Assembly (NCBI GenBank): GCA_902495455.1
Contig: CABUXJ010000001.1
Coordinates: 1-64,000, forward strand
Direction: 5' to 3'
DNA length: 64,000 bases
Source: an uncultured Prevotella sp.
GTDB taxonomy: Bacteria > Bacteroidota > Bacteroidia > Bacteroidales > Bacteroidaceae
Shown: positions 15,759 through 23,601 of the stretch, piece after piece
Numbering within the stretch: the first letter of the stretch is position 1
Layout: each line of letters starts with the position of its first letter
Translations under genes and position numbers: made by a program
The notes under the pieces: model-generated
Told to the model about the DNA's origin: nothing
Databases searched by the model: none
What the model saw: only the letters and a program-made list of their open reading frames with translations

Positions 15759-16193
15759 ATGAACAAGTTTTTGTTAAGTCTGATGTCATTTCTGATGATG
15801 ACAATGTGTGTGTGCTCGTTCACTGCCTGCAGCAGCGACGACGATGATGATGACGCTCCTGCCGCAGAATCGGTGGCTACATCTCCGATTGTCGGCACTT
15901 GGGTTGAGCACGAAGAGTATTCAGCTTATGTCCTTGTGACAAAATTTGTGTTTGGAGCGGATGGAAAAGGTTCAAGAATTATACGTTGGGAGTATAAAAA
16001 TGGCAGTTCGCCGGAAAGCCGAGACCCGGAGCATTTCAATTATACGTATAATTCAGAAACGCAGGTTATAAATATTAAGTATGAAAAAAGTTCTGGTATG
16101 CTTAGGGGAGAGGCTTCCATAACCGGTAATACTCTTATTCTTATTTTCCCTTATGATGATGGCTATATTACTTATAATCTTGTAAAGCAGTAA
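15759..16193 (+). CDS. small putative lipoprotein, lipocalin-like
   Basis: A 144-residue exported lipoprotein. An SpII signal (MNKFLLSLMSFLMMTMCVC, then SFTAC) is followed by an acidic run of six Asp. That SDDDDDD stretch after the lipid Cys is common in Bacteroidota surface lipoproteins. The mature part starts with IVGTWVEHEEYSAYVLVTKF, which resembles the first strand of the small lipocalin-like domains of Bacteroidales, and continues as beta-strands to the end. The function is unknown. The ATG at 15759 is chosen for the signal peptide. It is a stand-alone gene, followed by a hairpin at 16216-16261. Confidence 0.75.
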   Translation: MNKFLLSLMSFLMMTMCVCSFTACSSDDDDDDAPAAESVATSPIVGTWVEHEEYSAYVLVTKFVFGADGKGSRIIRWEYKNGSSPESRDPEHFNYTYNSETQVINIKYEKSSGMLRGEASITGNTLILIFPYDDGYITYNLVKQ

Positions 16194-16215
16194 ATTGTTC
16201 ACGCTTTGACGGATT

Positions 16216-16261
16216 GCGGCTCCATGCACATTCCTTTGGAAAGGTTTGCGCATGGAGCCGC
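16216..16261. terminator. hairpin after the lipoprotein gene
   Basis: GCGGCTCCATGC at 16216-16227 and its exact complement at 16250-16261, with a 22-nt loop and TTCATTATT after it. It is probably the terminator of the lipoprotein gene. Confidence 0.65.
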
Positions 16262-16293
16262 TTCATTATTGTGAGGGATGTATAGAGAGTGTT

Positions 16294-16408
16294 GCAGTAC
16301 GCACATGGTAGGGACAAATTCTTGTATCTGTCCGCAAGTAAAATGGTTAATATAAATGCGTTATTTGCGGACAGATACAAGAATTTGTCCCTACCATGTG
16401 CGTACTGC
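16294..16408. repeat. TAGGGACA palindromic repeat, copy 1 (family C)
   Basis: A perfect 44-bp inverted repeat with a 27-nt loop. Left arm GCAGTACGCACATGGTAGGG ... TCCGCAA at 16294-16337, right arm at 16365-16408. The inner part (TAGGGACAAATTCTTGTAT) recurs at 37447-37602 and 42222-42314. GTTGCAG and CTGCAA words flank it, and more GTCCCTAC words follow to 16500. Confidence 0.9.
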
Positions 16409-16568
16409 CCCTCGTCCCTACAATTCCATGGTTCTGCAATACCCTCGTTTACGTGATCAGTCGATATTTAACAAACATCGCAAAGCGATGTCCCTACAAG
16501 TCGGGTGAATTATATGATTTGCAATGCCCTCATGCCTTTGGCACAGGTTTGGACAGTCGTCAGCATCC
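16409..16568. other. non-coding repeat remnants
   Basis: Contains fragments of the preceding palindrome (TCCCTACAATTCC, ATGTCCCTACAAG) and two related words, TTCTGCAATACCCTCG and TTTGCAATGCCCTCATG. These resemble the ends of the GTTGCAGAACTC elements. No gene is seen. Confidence 0.5.
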
Positions 16569-17222
16569 TCACCTCGCATACTCCAGCAGCACGTCCCAGA
16601 CGGCGATGATGTGGCAGAGGCTGCCGGCGAGCACGAAGAAATGGAAGACGGAGTGCATGAATCGGCGTTTGTTGAGACTGTAGAAGACGGCACCGGTTAT
16701 GTAGCAGACGCCTTCGGCGACAATCCAGATGATGGCCGCCGTGCTCACGGTGTCGATGAGCGGACGGAAGGCGACGAGGACCGACAGGCCCATTGCCACG
16801 AAACAGGCTGTCTCCACGTGGCTGTGGTCTTTGAGCCGGCGGAAACTGACGACGGTGCCGATGATGGCTGAGAGCCATACGAATGTGAAGAGGCTCCAGC
16901 CCCAGTAGCCCTGTTGACGCAGGGCGACGAGTGTCAGCGGCGAATAGCTGCCGGCGATGTGCCAGTAGATGGCGGCGTGGTCCCAGCGGCGCAGGCGTTC
17001 TTTCCACGGACTCCGGCGCGGCATGGCGTGATAGAGGGTCGATGCGGCGTAGGAGCCGAGCATGCCGAAGAGGTAGAGCGAGACCCCGAAGCGGGCCCAC
17101 GGATTGTCACCGCGGGAGCAGATGATGAAGAAGATGATGCCGACGATGACGCCCATGACGATGCCCGAGGCGTGGGACCAGGCGTTCAGCTGTTCTTCGC
17201 GTTTGGTGTATCTTATTGCCAT
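16569..17222 (-). CDS. hemolysin III family membrane protein (PAQR/YqfA-like)
   Basis: A 217-residue integral membrane protein of the hemolysin III (COG1272) family, related to PAQR receptors and the ceramidase superfamily. About seven helices are visible. Family metal-site motifs are present: EEQLNAWSHASGI near the N-terminus, a Ser/His region ASTLYHAM about residue 60, HAAIYWHIAGSYSP, and the C-terminal HSVFHFFVLAGSLCHI with two His. Cytolysin activity has been claimed for relatives, but the true role is uncertain. I chose ATG 17222 because the family starts there and a -7 box lies just before it. The 270-residue upstream extension is not protein-like. Confidence 0.9.
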   Translation of the reverse strand: MAIRYTKREEQLNAWSHASGIVMGVIVGIIFFIICSRGDNPWARFGVSLYLFGMLGSYAASTLYHAMPRRSPWKERLRRWDHAAIYWHIAGSYSPLTLVALRQQGYWGWSLFTFVWLSAIIGTVVSFRRLKDHSHVETACFVAMGLSVLVAFRPLIDTVSTAAIIWIVAEGVCYITGAVFYSLNKRRFMHSVFHFFVLAGSLCHIIAVWDVLLEYAR

Positions 17223-17228
17223 AATGCT

Positions 17229-17237
17229 GCAAAGATA
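17229..17237 (-). promoter_or_regulatory. -7 box for the hemolysin III family gene
   Basis: It reads TATCTTTGC on the minus strand and lies 6 nt before the ATG at 17222. The transcript would be nearly leaderless, which is seen in this phylum. Confidence 0.7.
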
Positions 17238-17310
17238 GGGATAAATCCCGAGAATAGGACATCGGAATGATAAAGAATGGGTATTTGCCGTAGCGGAAAT
17301 GGAAATGTGA

Positions 17311-17356
17311 ACAACAACCCACCTAATACCCACCCCAACCCTCCCGAAGGGAGGGA
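17311..17356. repeat. CCCTCCCGAAGGGAGGG palindrome
   Basis: ACCCACCCCAACCCTCCCGAAGGGAGGGAG lies here. Its partner-like inverse, CTCCCTCCATTCGGGAGGGTTGGGTTG, occurs at 63581-63610. It is a small dispersed hairpin, related in base composition to the 63.3 kb element. Confidence 0.6.
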
Positions 17357-17420
17357 GCCGGATATGTCTTACACATTCCACCGTAGGGTCGCGACCCTAC
17401 TTCTTGGGAGGGAGAAAACG

Positions 17421-17471
17421 CAAAAAGAGGCCGCATCAGAATGTATATTACCATTCAGATGCGGCCTCTCC
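17421..17471 (-). terminator. terminator of the tubulin-like operon
   Basis: GAGGCCGCATCAGAATG at 17427-17443 pairs with CATTCAGATGCGGCCTC at 17452-17468 with one mismatch, and a T-run follows on the minus strand. It lies 60 bp beyond the last stop of the eight-gene minus-strand operon. Confidence 0.85.
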
Positions 17472-17532
17472 TTTTCTTCGGAAGAGACTTCGCGTCTCTG
17501 CGTTTTTGCGTTTGAAGTGAGACAGTCTGGAG

Positions 17533-18351
17533 TTATACGGCAATGTCGAGGTCCTCAAGACTCTCTCCTTCGGCTTTGGATGCGGCCAGCTCGGCTTTCA
17601 CCTCGGCAGCTTCCTTGGTCAGCTCGTCGGCTTTGGTGAAGTCGATGCCGTCGACGTTGGACAGGTCGACCGTGGCGTCGATTGGCAGTCCTTCTTCGGT
17701 GAAGGTCTTCTGATATGCGGCCAGTGTTGCTTTATATTCTTTGAGCGACTTGTTCAGCTCCTTGATCTTCTTCATGTCGCCTGATGACAGGGCCAGTCCG
17801 GCCAGTGCTCCGGTCAGTCCGCCGGTCAATGCCGCTTTCTTGTTTTTGCTGAGCAGACCGGCTGCCACACCGAGAGCAGCACCTCCGCCGACTTTTGCTA
17901 TAATGGCGCCGTAGGCTTTTAGGCGGGAGTTGATCATCTTCTGGGCTGTGTTGGCATCGCAGACTTTGTCGTCTTTGTCGAACACGAGATAGTGGGCGCG
18001 TATGGTTCCGTCGTCGTTGCGCAGCGTGTCGCCGTTTTCGGCTGTCTCATACACCTTCTTTACGGTGTAGTGGGGCGCGTTGTCAATCAGATCTTCCTTG
18101 CTGATTTTCGACGAGTCGGCAGTTGTCGCCGTGCCGTTCTGCGCGTTGGCATCTGTTGTGGTGAGATTTGATGTCAGATTTTCCAGTTTTTTAGTGCCTT
18201 TGTCCAGTTCTTTTGTGCCATTGTCGATGGCCTTTGTGGCTTTGTTCAGACCTTTCTCCAGTTTCTTGAAGAAGCCTTGTGCCTGAACATCAGATGTTGC
18301 GAATGTCATCGCTGCGGCTATGACAAGGCATTTGAATACATGTTTTTTCAT
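17533..18351 (-). CDS. exported protein with glycine-zipper segment, last gene of the tubulin-like operon
   Basis: A 272-residue protein of unknown function. A signal peptide (MKKHVFKCLVIAAAMTFA, cleavage after VQAQ near residue 25) is followed by a Lys-rich amphipathic stretch (FFKKLEKGLNKATKAIDNGT). Near residues 150-190 is a glycine-zipper-like hydrophobic region (GGGAALGVAAGLL, GGLTGALAGLALSSG) that could insert in or oligomerise on a membrane. The C-terminal third is a charged coiled-coil-like helix, including AEVKAELAASKAEGE. It starts 33 bp after the preceding gene's stop. I do not recognise a named family. Confidence 0.75.
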   Translation of the reverse strand: MKKHVFKCLVIAAAMTFATSDVQAQGFFKKLEKGLNKATKAIDNGTKELDKGTKKLENLTSNLTTTDANAQNGTATTADSSKISKEDLIDNAPHYTVKKVYETAENGDTLRNDDGTIRAHYLVFDKDDKVCDANTAQKMINSRLKAYGAIIAKVGGGAALGVAAGLLSKNKKAALTGGLTGALAGLALSSGDMKKIKELNKSLKEYKATLAAYQKTFTEEGLPIDATVDLSNVDGIDFTKADELTKEAAEVKAELAASKAEGESLEDLDIAV

Positions 18352-18384
18352 TGTTGTTAAATGGATTTAGAATAAAAATATGTT

Positions 18385-19980
18385 TTATTTAGAGTACATT
18401 TTCAGCCTGAACTGCTTCTCCATATACGTTCCACGGGCCTGACGCTCCAGTTCTCCCCAACCGAGATACTTGATTTTGACATCCTTGTCGGCCGTTGGGC
18501 GGAAGATGATTCCCGTCGGGAGGTGCTGGCGGCTGAGCTCAATCTCGGCCTTGCCGTTAGTGTCGGTGCGTCCGACCTGCACATAGTCCTGCTTGTGGGC
18601 GTCGAGATGCTTGCGGAATTTGCGGTCCGTCACGAATGTGAGAGATGAGATCTGGTCTGTGCCGTAGTAGGCCCAGAGTTCCACGCCCGGCATGGGGTTG
18701 CCCTCGTGGAGTGTCTTCCACTCGACAACGGTGAAGCGATACATGAGCGGCATGTTCTCCATGACCTTCTGGAGGACTTCGATGCGCGAGGTGTAGAACT
18801 CGTCCGGGTTGAGGTTGTTGAGTATCTGGAGGTAGTTGATGGCTGCTCCGGCGTAGCGCGCCACTTCCTGCTGCGTCGCTGTGCCGCCGCGCTTCAGTTC
18901 GTTATACTTCTTTATGGCGAGCACGGAATACTTGTTGTATTCGATGCACGAGTCGCAGTCGGAAATCATCTGGTTGATGGTCGGCTTCATGTTGAGCACG
19001 ACGTCCTTGGCCATCAGGGCGTTCATGTAGGCCGCGCGGGCGTCCTCATACTTGCGCTGGGCGAAGAGTTTGCCGCCTTCGTTCATGAAAGCGTTGCACT
19101 CGGTGACGAAGACCTCTTTCTCGACAACCATCGGCAAGACGGCGTAGCACTTCTTCATGCGCGGTCCGAGGTCGCTGATGTCTATCGTCAGGTGGTTTGT
19201 TCCCTCGCCGTAGACGTCGACGTTGGTCAGCTCGGAGTAGAGCGTAGAGGCTTCGTTCTGGAGTGCAACCAACTCGTCGAGGCGGTCAAGGTCTGTGTCG
19301 GAAGCGTGGTCCATGTCCTGCTTGACCTTGTTGTCTAATGCGGTGTGTTCCGCGGACAGTGCCTCCATGTCCTGACGGGCTTTCTGCAGCACGGCCAGCG
19401 GCACGACAACAGAGGTTATGGTCACGTTGTTGTCGGCCTTGCTGGTCTTCCGCGTTATCTTTGCTCCGAGTTTAGGGGAGCATGCCACCTGCAGGTTGGC
19501 GATGGTTGTGGAGAATTCCAGTTCTGCTTCCGTTGCATTGAAGTGCACGTCCGTGGCTGTCGTCTGGTCGTCCTTGATAATCGGGTTAGCCACTCCCTCG
19601 ACACGATAGGCTATCATGAAGTCGGGCTTTAGTGCCTGGACGAAATCCGTCTTGTCGACACTGCCGCGGCGGCTCACCTCCACTTTCGGACGGTGGGTGT
19701 CCGTCGGCGACATGATGACGAAGTATTCGTAGTCGCCGCGCTCGTTGCGCCCGTTCTGACGGATGGTCGGCCGTTCGCTGCCGCTCACCACGTTGATGAC
19801 GAGGTCCTTGTGGGGCGAGATGATGAGCAGTCCGTATCCGCCGTCGAGGCTCTCGAAACGGTCGGCGTTGATGTCGCGACTGCACGTGATGCGCTCCGTC
19901 TGCGCTGCCGCGGGAAGTGCTGTGAGCACAACCGCCAGCAGCGTGAGGAGTATTGTTCTGAAACTTCTTATAGTCTTCAT
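18385..19980 (-). CDS. exported repeat-helical protein of unknown function in the tubulin-like operon
   Basis: A 531-residue protein with a clear signal peptide (cleavage about LPAAAQ, residue 27). The N-terminal half looks like beta-rich domains (residues 30-190). The middle is helical and TPR-like: CNAFMNEGGKLFAQRKYEDA near residues 300-320, then RAAYMNALMAKD. The C-terminal 100 residues include PGVELWAYYGTDQ, a stretch like the nucleotide- and ligand-binding folds of cell-surface proteins, and a conserved-looking tail, IKYLGWGELERQARG. I cannot name the family. Sixth in line downstream of the tubulin-like gene, with 19 bp to the gene before it. Confidence 0.75.
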   Translation of the reverse strand: MKTIRSFRTILLTLLAVVLTALPAAAQTERITCSRDINADRFESLDGGYGLLIISPHKDLVINVVSGSERPTIRQNGRNERGDYEYFVIMSPTDTHRPKVEVSRRGSVDKTDFVQALKPDFMIAYRVEGVANPIIKDDQTTATDVHFNATEAELEFSTTIANLQVACSPKLGAKITRKTSKADNNVTITSVVVPLAVLQKARQDMEALSAEHTALDNKVKQDMDHASDTDLDRLDELVALQNEASTLYSELTNVDVYGEGTNHLTIDISDLGPRMKKCYAVLPMVVEKEVFVTECNAFMNEGGKLFAQRKYEDARAAYMNALMAKDVVLNMKPTINQMISDCDSCIEYNKYSVLAIKKYNELKRGGTATQQEVARYAGAAINYLQILNNLNPDEFYTSRIEVLQKVMENMPLMYRFTVVEWKTLHEGNPMPGVELWAYYGTDQISSLTFVTDRKFRKHLDAHKQDYVQVGRTDTNGKAEIELSRQHLPTGIIFRPTADKDVKIKYLGWGELERQARGTYMEKQFRLKMYSK

Positions 19981-19999
19981 AGGCTATGGTTGTCTTTTA

Positions 20000-21016
20000 T
20001 TACAGGTCAAATCCTTCCAGCGTGGAGATGTTGTCGTCCGGCTTCTGCTTTACACCGCCGACGTTCTCCGGTTGCCATGTGCGGACATGGATGATGGGGC
20101 TGCCGCCGTCTTTGGGGAATTCCCAAAGCAGGAAGAGGTAGCCCTCGTCGCTGTAGTTGCTCGATTTCCACTCCTGACGCAGGCGGACACCGTATTTCGT
20201 CGGGTCTATGCGCGAGCGGGTGATGCCGGCGCAGCCTCCGTTCTGGTTGTCGTCACCAATCTGCGTGAACTTGACGTCAATCCACTTGTTGCGTGCGAAG
20301 GCACGGCGCAGGTTGCTGATGTACTGTTGTTTGTTCTGCTTGGTATATTCGACCTTGGCCTTTGCCGGCTGCATCTCGGAGGGACGGGACATCACGACCT
20401 TACCCGTGATGATGAGAGCGTCGTCGCTGAACATCTGTTCGATGGTTTGGAGGTCCTTCTGGTTGTACGCCGTGCGGAAGCGCTCGACATATTGCAGGAT
20501 GATCATCTGCTGCTCCTTGTCGACCACCGAACCGCAACGCTCCATGCTCTCGGAGGTCTGTGCGTCGAGCGCGAGGCGGAAGTCGGTGATGTTGCCCTGT
20601 GCGTCAAACTCGACGACAGCTTCCTGATAGTTGCCCATACCGAAGCCTTCGTCCTCGGGAGTGATGATGAGCGGGATGTGGCTGACCATCATTGAACCGT
20701 CTTTGAACACCCACGCGCGGTCGACAACCTCTTCGTCGTCGCAATAGAAGGGTGTCACGGCCCAAAGACGGATGAGCGATTTCAGCGAGAAGTCATCCAT
20801 CGGAAGGCCACGTGTGGTAAGTATGGTCTTGGCTTTCTGTGCCCGGTTGATCTCTGTGAGCACTACTCCGAGATTTCTTTCGGCCATGCCTATGGCTGCC
20901 GGACGTTCCGTCATCTCGTCTGTCAGCAGTGTCACTGTCACTGCCGCACATCTGCTGTTGCCTGCAAACAGTAGGCTGAAGAGTGCGAACAGGACGCACG
21001 TTACTCTAATTTTCAT
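20000..21016 (-). CDS. exported protein with NTF2/SnoaL-like domain in the tubulin-like operon
   Basis: A 338-residue protein with a signal peptide (MKIRVTCVLFALFSLLFAG, then NSRC). Residues about 175-300 have the look of an NTF2/SnoaL-like cone fold: IILQYVERFRTAYNQKDLQT, IEQMFSDDALIITG, and a late strand block KYGVRLRQEWKSSNYSDEGY that ends in FLLWEF. The N-terminal part (AERNLGVVLTEINRAQKAKT) is unassigned. It lies between two other exported proteins of the operon, 84 bp after the upstream stop and 20 bp before the next start. The domain call is by eye. Confidence 0.7.
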   Translation of the reverse strand: MKIRVTCVLFALFSLLFAGNSRCAAVTVTLLTDEMTERPAAIGMAERNLGVVLTEINRAQKAKTILTTRGLPMDDFSLKSLIRLWAVTPFYCDDEEVVDRAWVFKDGSMMVSHIPLIITPEDEGFGMGNYQEAVVEFDAQGNITDFRLALDAQTSESMERCGSVVDKEQQMIILQYVERFRTAYNQKDLQTIEQMFSDDALIITGKVVMSRPSEMQPAKAKVEYTKQNKQQYISNLRRAFARNKWIDVKFTQIGDDNQNGGCAGITRSRIDPTKYGVRLRQEWKSSNYSDEGYLFLLWEFPKDGGSPIIHVRTWQPENVGGVKQKPDDNISTLEGFDL

Positions 21017-21099
21017 CTTTTGTCTTTATGTTTAAACCGTTTCTGTTTTTCTGTTATCTATTTCTAATGAAGGTCTGGTGCTGTCTTGTTGTTGCCAAA

Positions 21100-21795
21100 T
21101 CATTCCGCAATCTCAAATCCGATGGCTCCACAACCGCGATAGTTTGCCACACCGTCGCTCTGCCCGGTGGCGATGTTGGTTCTCTGAGCCCCGGGAGTGA
21201 GTATTGCAACCACCTTGCCGGCGGTATTGTAGATGGCCAAATAGCATGCTTCGGGGTTGTTCAATTGAGCATATCGGGCGTAATTCTTCACACGTCCCTG
21301 TCCCTTCATCGCCTGAATCTTCTCTGCCAAAACCGAATATTCGGTGCAGGTGGCAAGCTCACGGACGGCGTCCGGTACGATCAGAGACGCCGAAGAACCT
21401 TCTTGAGTGTTGGCATTGGGGTTGGTGTTGGCAATCACCTGTGTGTTCTCTGCCGGCTGGATGTCGCTCTTCTTAACGTAGACGAACGACCGATACATGT
21501 TTCCGCGCGGCATGGACATGGATGTATAGAGCTCATGCTTGTTGTTGACGACAAACGTAGGGCTGTTTTTCAGCTTCTTCTGATTGGCCGCCCACTTGTT
21601 GATTTCTTCATACAGTATCTCTTCGGCCAAGTCCTTTGCTTCGCTTTCCGTCGCTGCGGTGACCTCGGCATAAATGTATTGGCTGCTTTTCTTTATGCTG
21701 TTGATTTGTTTCTTTGCCTCTTCCACGTCGTCGGCATGGGCGAATGAAGCGGTCAGAAGCATCAGAGCAGCTGTTAGTAAGGTTCTTGCTTTCAT
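21100..21795 (-). CDS. exported LPP20-like protein in the tubulin-like operon
   Basis: A 231-residue protein with a signal peptide (MKARTLLTAALMLLTASFAHA). An N-terminal domain follows, with SSQYIYAEVTAATESEAKDL and AEEILYEEINKW. That pattern is common in Bacteroidales LPP20/DUF4136-like envelope proteins. A low-complexity Asn/Thr linker around residues 117-133 leads to a C-terminal domain (ATCTEYSVLAEKIQAMKGQG, EACYLAIYNTAGKVVAILTP) also seen in other Bacteroidales proteins of this sort. Its start overlaps the preceding gene's stop (ATGA at 21792-21795), which implies coupled translation. Function unknown. Confidence 0.72.
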   Translation of the reverse strand: MKARTLLTAALMLLTASFAHADDVEEAKKQINSIKKSSQYIYAEVTAATESEAKDLAEEILYEEINKWAANQKKLKNSPTFVVNNKHELYTSMSMPRGNMYRSFVYVKKSDIQPAENTQVIANTNPNANTQEGSSASLIVPDAVRELATCTEYSVLAEKIQAMKGQGRVKNYARYAQLNNPEACYLAIYNTAGKVVAILTPGAQRTNIATGQSDGVANYRGCGAIGFEIAE

Positions 21796-22919
21796 TTTCT
21801 TTTGTCGTTTTGGTTTGGGTGAAAAAACTTTTCCGTCACGTTCTGTAACGGGATATAGACATACGCTGTGCCTTTTACTGTCGCATTGTCGGAGCCTTTC
21901 AGGATGCTTGTGGGGAAGTCAATGCTGAGCACGTGATTGTAAGCCATCTTTTCGTTGAGGGCGAAGAGTGTTCCCGTCAGCCGTTCCTTGTCGTGTGTTT
22001 TGATGCCAAAATAGAGGCGGCAGCCTTCGGCCAGACAGTAGTCGACAAACTGCTGTACGGTCACGGTTGCCTTACTGCTTTTATATCCGTAGCGGTCGAT
22101 GGTCAGGTCGAGCGGAATGGTGCGGTTGTAGATGCCTGTCAGCATGATGTTGGCCACGCTCTGACGGGCCTTTGACGCGTCGGTCACAAGACTGCGCCGG
22201 CCGTGCCGTTCTGTCAGATAGATGTCACCGCGTATCATTTCGCTCATGAATGTGCCGCCGTCGACTATCAGCATGTCTCCGGAACGAGCTACTTTTGCGT
22301 TTCTCCAGTCGTTGATGACATCGTCACCGCTGATTGGAATCAGTCGTTGGAGGTCGCGTTCAAAGATGTTTTCCAGTTCGATGGCGTCGGCGCCGGTCAT
22401 CAACTGATAGTCTGCAGGTATGGTCAGACTGAGCGTTTGGCTTCCCTTTGTCCACTTCAGACGGTACATGCGGCGTGTGATGGACTCGATGCTGAACGAT
22501 GCATCGGTCGCCATCGAGTGGAGCATGCCGATGTCTCCGGCTGCGCAGACGACCTTGTCTATGTCCATCCGTGCCGCCGGTGTGCGGCCGTCGAGGCGTA
22601 AGTCAAGTTCGAGAAGGTAGCGCTCGATGAAGTCGAAGATCGGTGAAGCGCCGTAAGCCTCTATCAGTTGTGGCGAGAAGAGGCGGTATCCGATGTGTGA
22701 TATGTCGCCGAATGAATTGGTTCGGACACGCAGCGGACGTCCGCTGAACGTGTAAGTGCTGTCATCACACATCCCTGCTGCCATCCCCTCAGGCAGTGAC
22801 AGACCGGCCGCGCGGGCTATGTCTGCCAGCCTTCGGGTGTGGTAGCTGTTGGCGGCCGGCGCTATCTGGGCGCAGGCCGCCACTATCATCAATATGATGG
22901 CTATGCGGCGCAGCATCAC
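21792..22919 (-). CDS. exported protein of unknown function in the tubulin-like operon
   Basis: A 375-residue protein with a signal peptide (MMLRRIAIILMIVAACAQ, cleavage near APAAN). The rest is soluble alpha/beta sequence without a motif I can name. Features include a conserved-looking TYTFSGRPLRVRTNSFGDIS near residue 52, a mid-region GDMLIVDGGTFMSEM, and a C-terminal IDFPTSILKGSDNATVKG followed by TAYVYIPLQNVTEKFF. Both ends overlap neighbours by four bases (ATGA at 22916-22919 and 21792-21795), so it is firmly part of the operon. Confidence 0.72.
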   Translation of the reverse strand: MMLRRIAIILMIVAACAQIAPAANSYHTRRLADIARAAGLSLPEGMAAGMCDDSTYTFSGRPLRVRTNSFGDISHIGYRLFSPQLIEAYGASPIFDFIERYLLELDLRLDGRTPAARMDIDKVVCAAGDIGMLHSMATDASFSIESITRRMYRLKWTKGSQTLSLTIPADYQLMTGADAIELENIFERDLQRLIPISGDDVINDWRNAKVARSGDMLIVDGGTFMSEMIRGDIYLTERHGRRSLVTDASKARQSVANIMLTGIYNRTIPLDLTIDRYGYKSSKATVTVQQFVDYCLAEGCRLYFGIKTHDKERLTGTLFALNEKMAYNHVLSIDFPTSILKGSDNATVKGTAYVYIPLQNVTEKFFHPNQNDKRK

Positions 22920-23575
22920 GGCTTGACTGCTGTCTGGTTGCCGTCGTGCGTCCAGTATCCGATGCTGCTGATTCGGCCTTCGCGGAAGTCGCCTTCAAAC
23001 GTGTCACCCGGGTTCGCAACAAAGTCCTTAGAGTTTACAATCTTGTGTGATTGGGTATAGGTGATGGTGCCGTGGCCGTGGGGCTGTCCGTTTTTGAGGT
23101 CACCCGTGTAGCGTCCGTAGCCCAAGTTGACCGTGCCGTAGCCGTTCTTCTGGGTCGGTGCGGGCTTGGTTGTCTTCTTTTCTTCAGCCTTCTTTTCTTC
23201 TACTTTCGGCTCTTCCTTGACTGCCGGTTCTTCCTTAACCGGTGTTGCCACGGTGTCGACAGCCGTCGTGTCCTTGGCTATGCTGTCTGTGGGAGTCTCT
23301 ATCTTCGGTGCCGGTGCCGTCTCTTTGTCGTCACCGGAGAGTCCGAAGTAAAGTCCCGTACCGCCGCCGACCAACACCACTGCTGCCGCGATGATGGCGA
23401 TGAGTTTCTTTTTGCCGTCGTCGTCACCGCCACCGCCGGGTTTTCCGCCGCCGCTGACTTCCTCCAACGGCTGGTGGCACAGCGGGCACTCAAATTCCTC
23501 GCCGGCCGCAACTTCGACCACTTTCTTATAGTTGTCGCAATCAATGTTGATGCACTTTCCTACTTTCTTTGCCAT
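22916..23575 (-). CDS. zinc-ribbon, transmembrane and MORN-repeat protein in the tubulin-like operon
   Basis: A 219-residue single-pass membrane protein. Order: a four-cysteine zinc ribbon (C8, C13, C30, C33), a Gly/Asp-rich linker, one TM helix (about residues 58-78, LIAIIAAAVVLVGGG), a long acidic Glu/Lys/Pro linker (EEPAVKEEPKVEEKKAEEKK), and a C-terminal MORN-type block (YGRYTGDLKNGQPHGHGTIT, then DTFEGDFREGRI). The topology suggests the zinc ribbon is cytoplasmic and the MORN part periplasmic. This protein could physically join the cytosolic GTPase encoded just upstream (26-bp gap) to the exported proteins encoded downstream. Domain identities are by eye but clear. Function unknown. Confidence 0.85.
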   Translation of the reverse strand: MAKKVGKCINIDCDNYKKVVEVAAGEEFECPLCHQPLEEVSGGGKPGGGGDDDGKKKLIAIIAAAVVLVGGGTGLYFGLSGDDKETAPAPKIETPTDSIAKDTTAVDTVATPVKEEPAVKEEPKVEEKKAEEKKTTKPAPTQKNGYGTVNLGYGRYTGDLKNGQPHGHGTITYTQSHKIVNSKDFVANPGDTFEGDFREGRISSIGYWTHDGNQTAVKP

Positions 23576-23601
23576 AATATAATAATGTTGTTAATTGGTT
23601 A

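Noticed and set aside
16195..16568. tRNA or other small RNA gene between the lipoprotein and hemolysin III genes
   Set aside because: The structure is a simple long inverted repeat of a dispersed family; no tRNA arms or CCA end.
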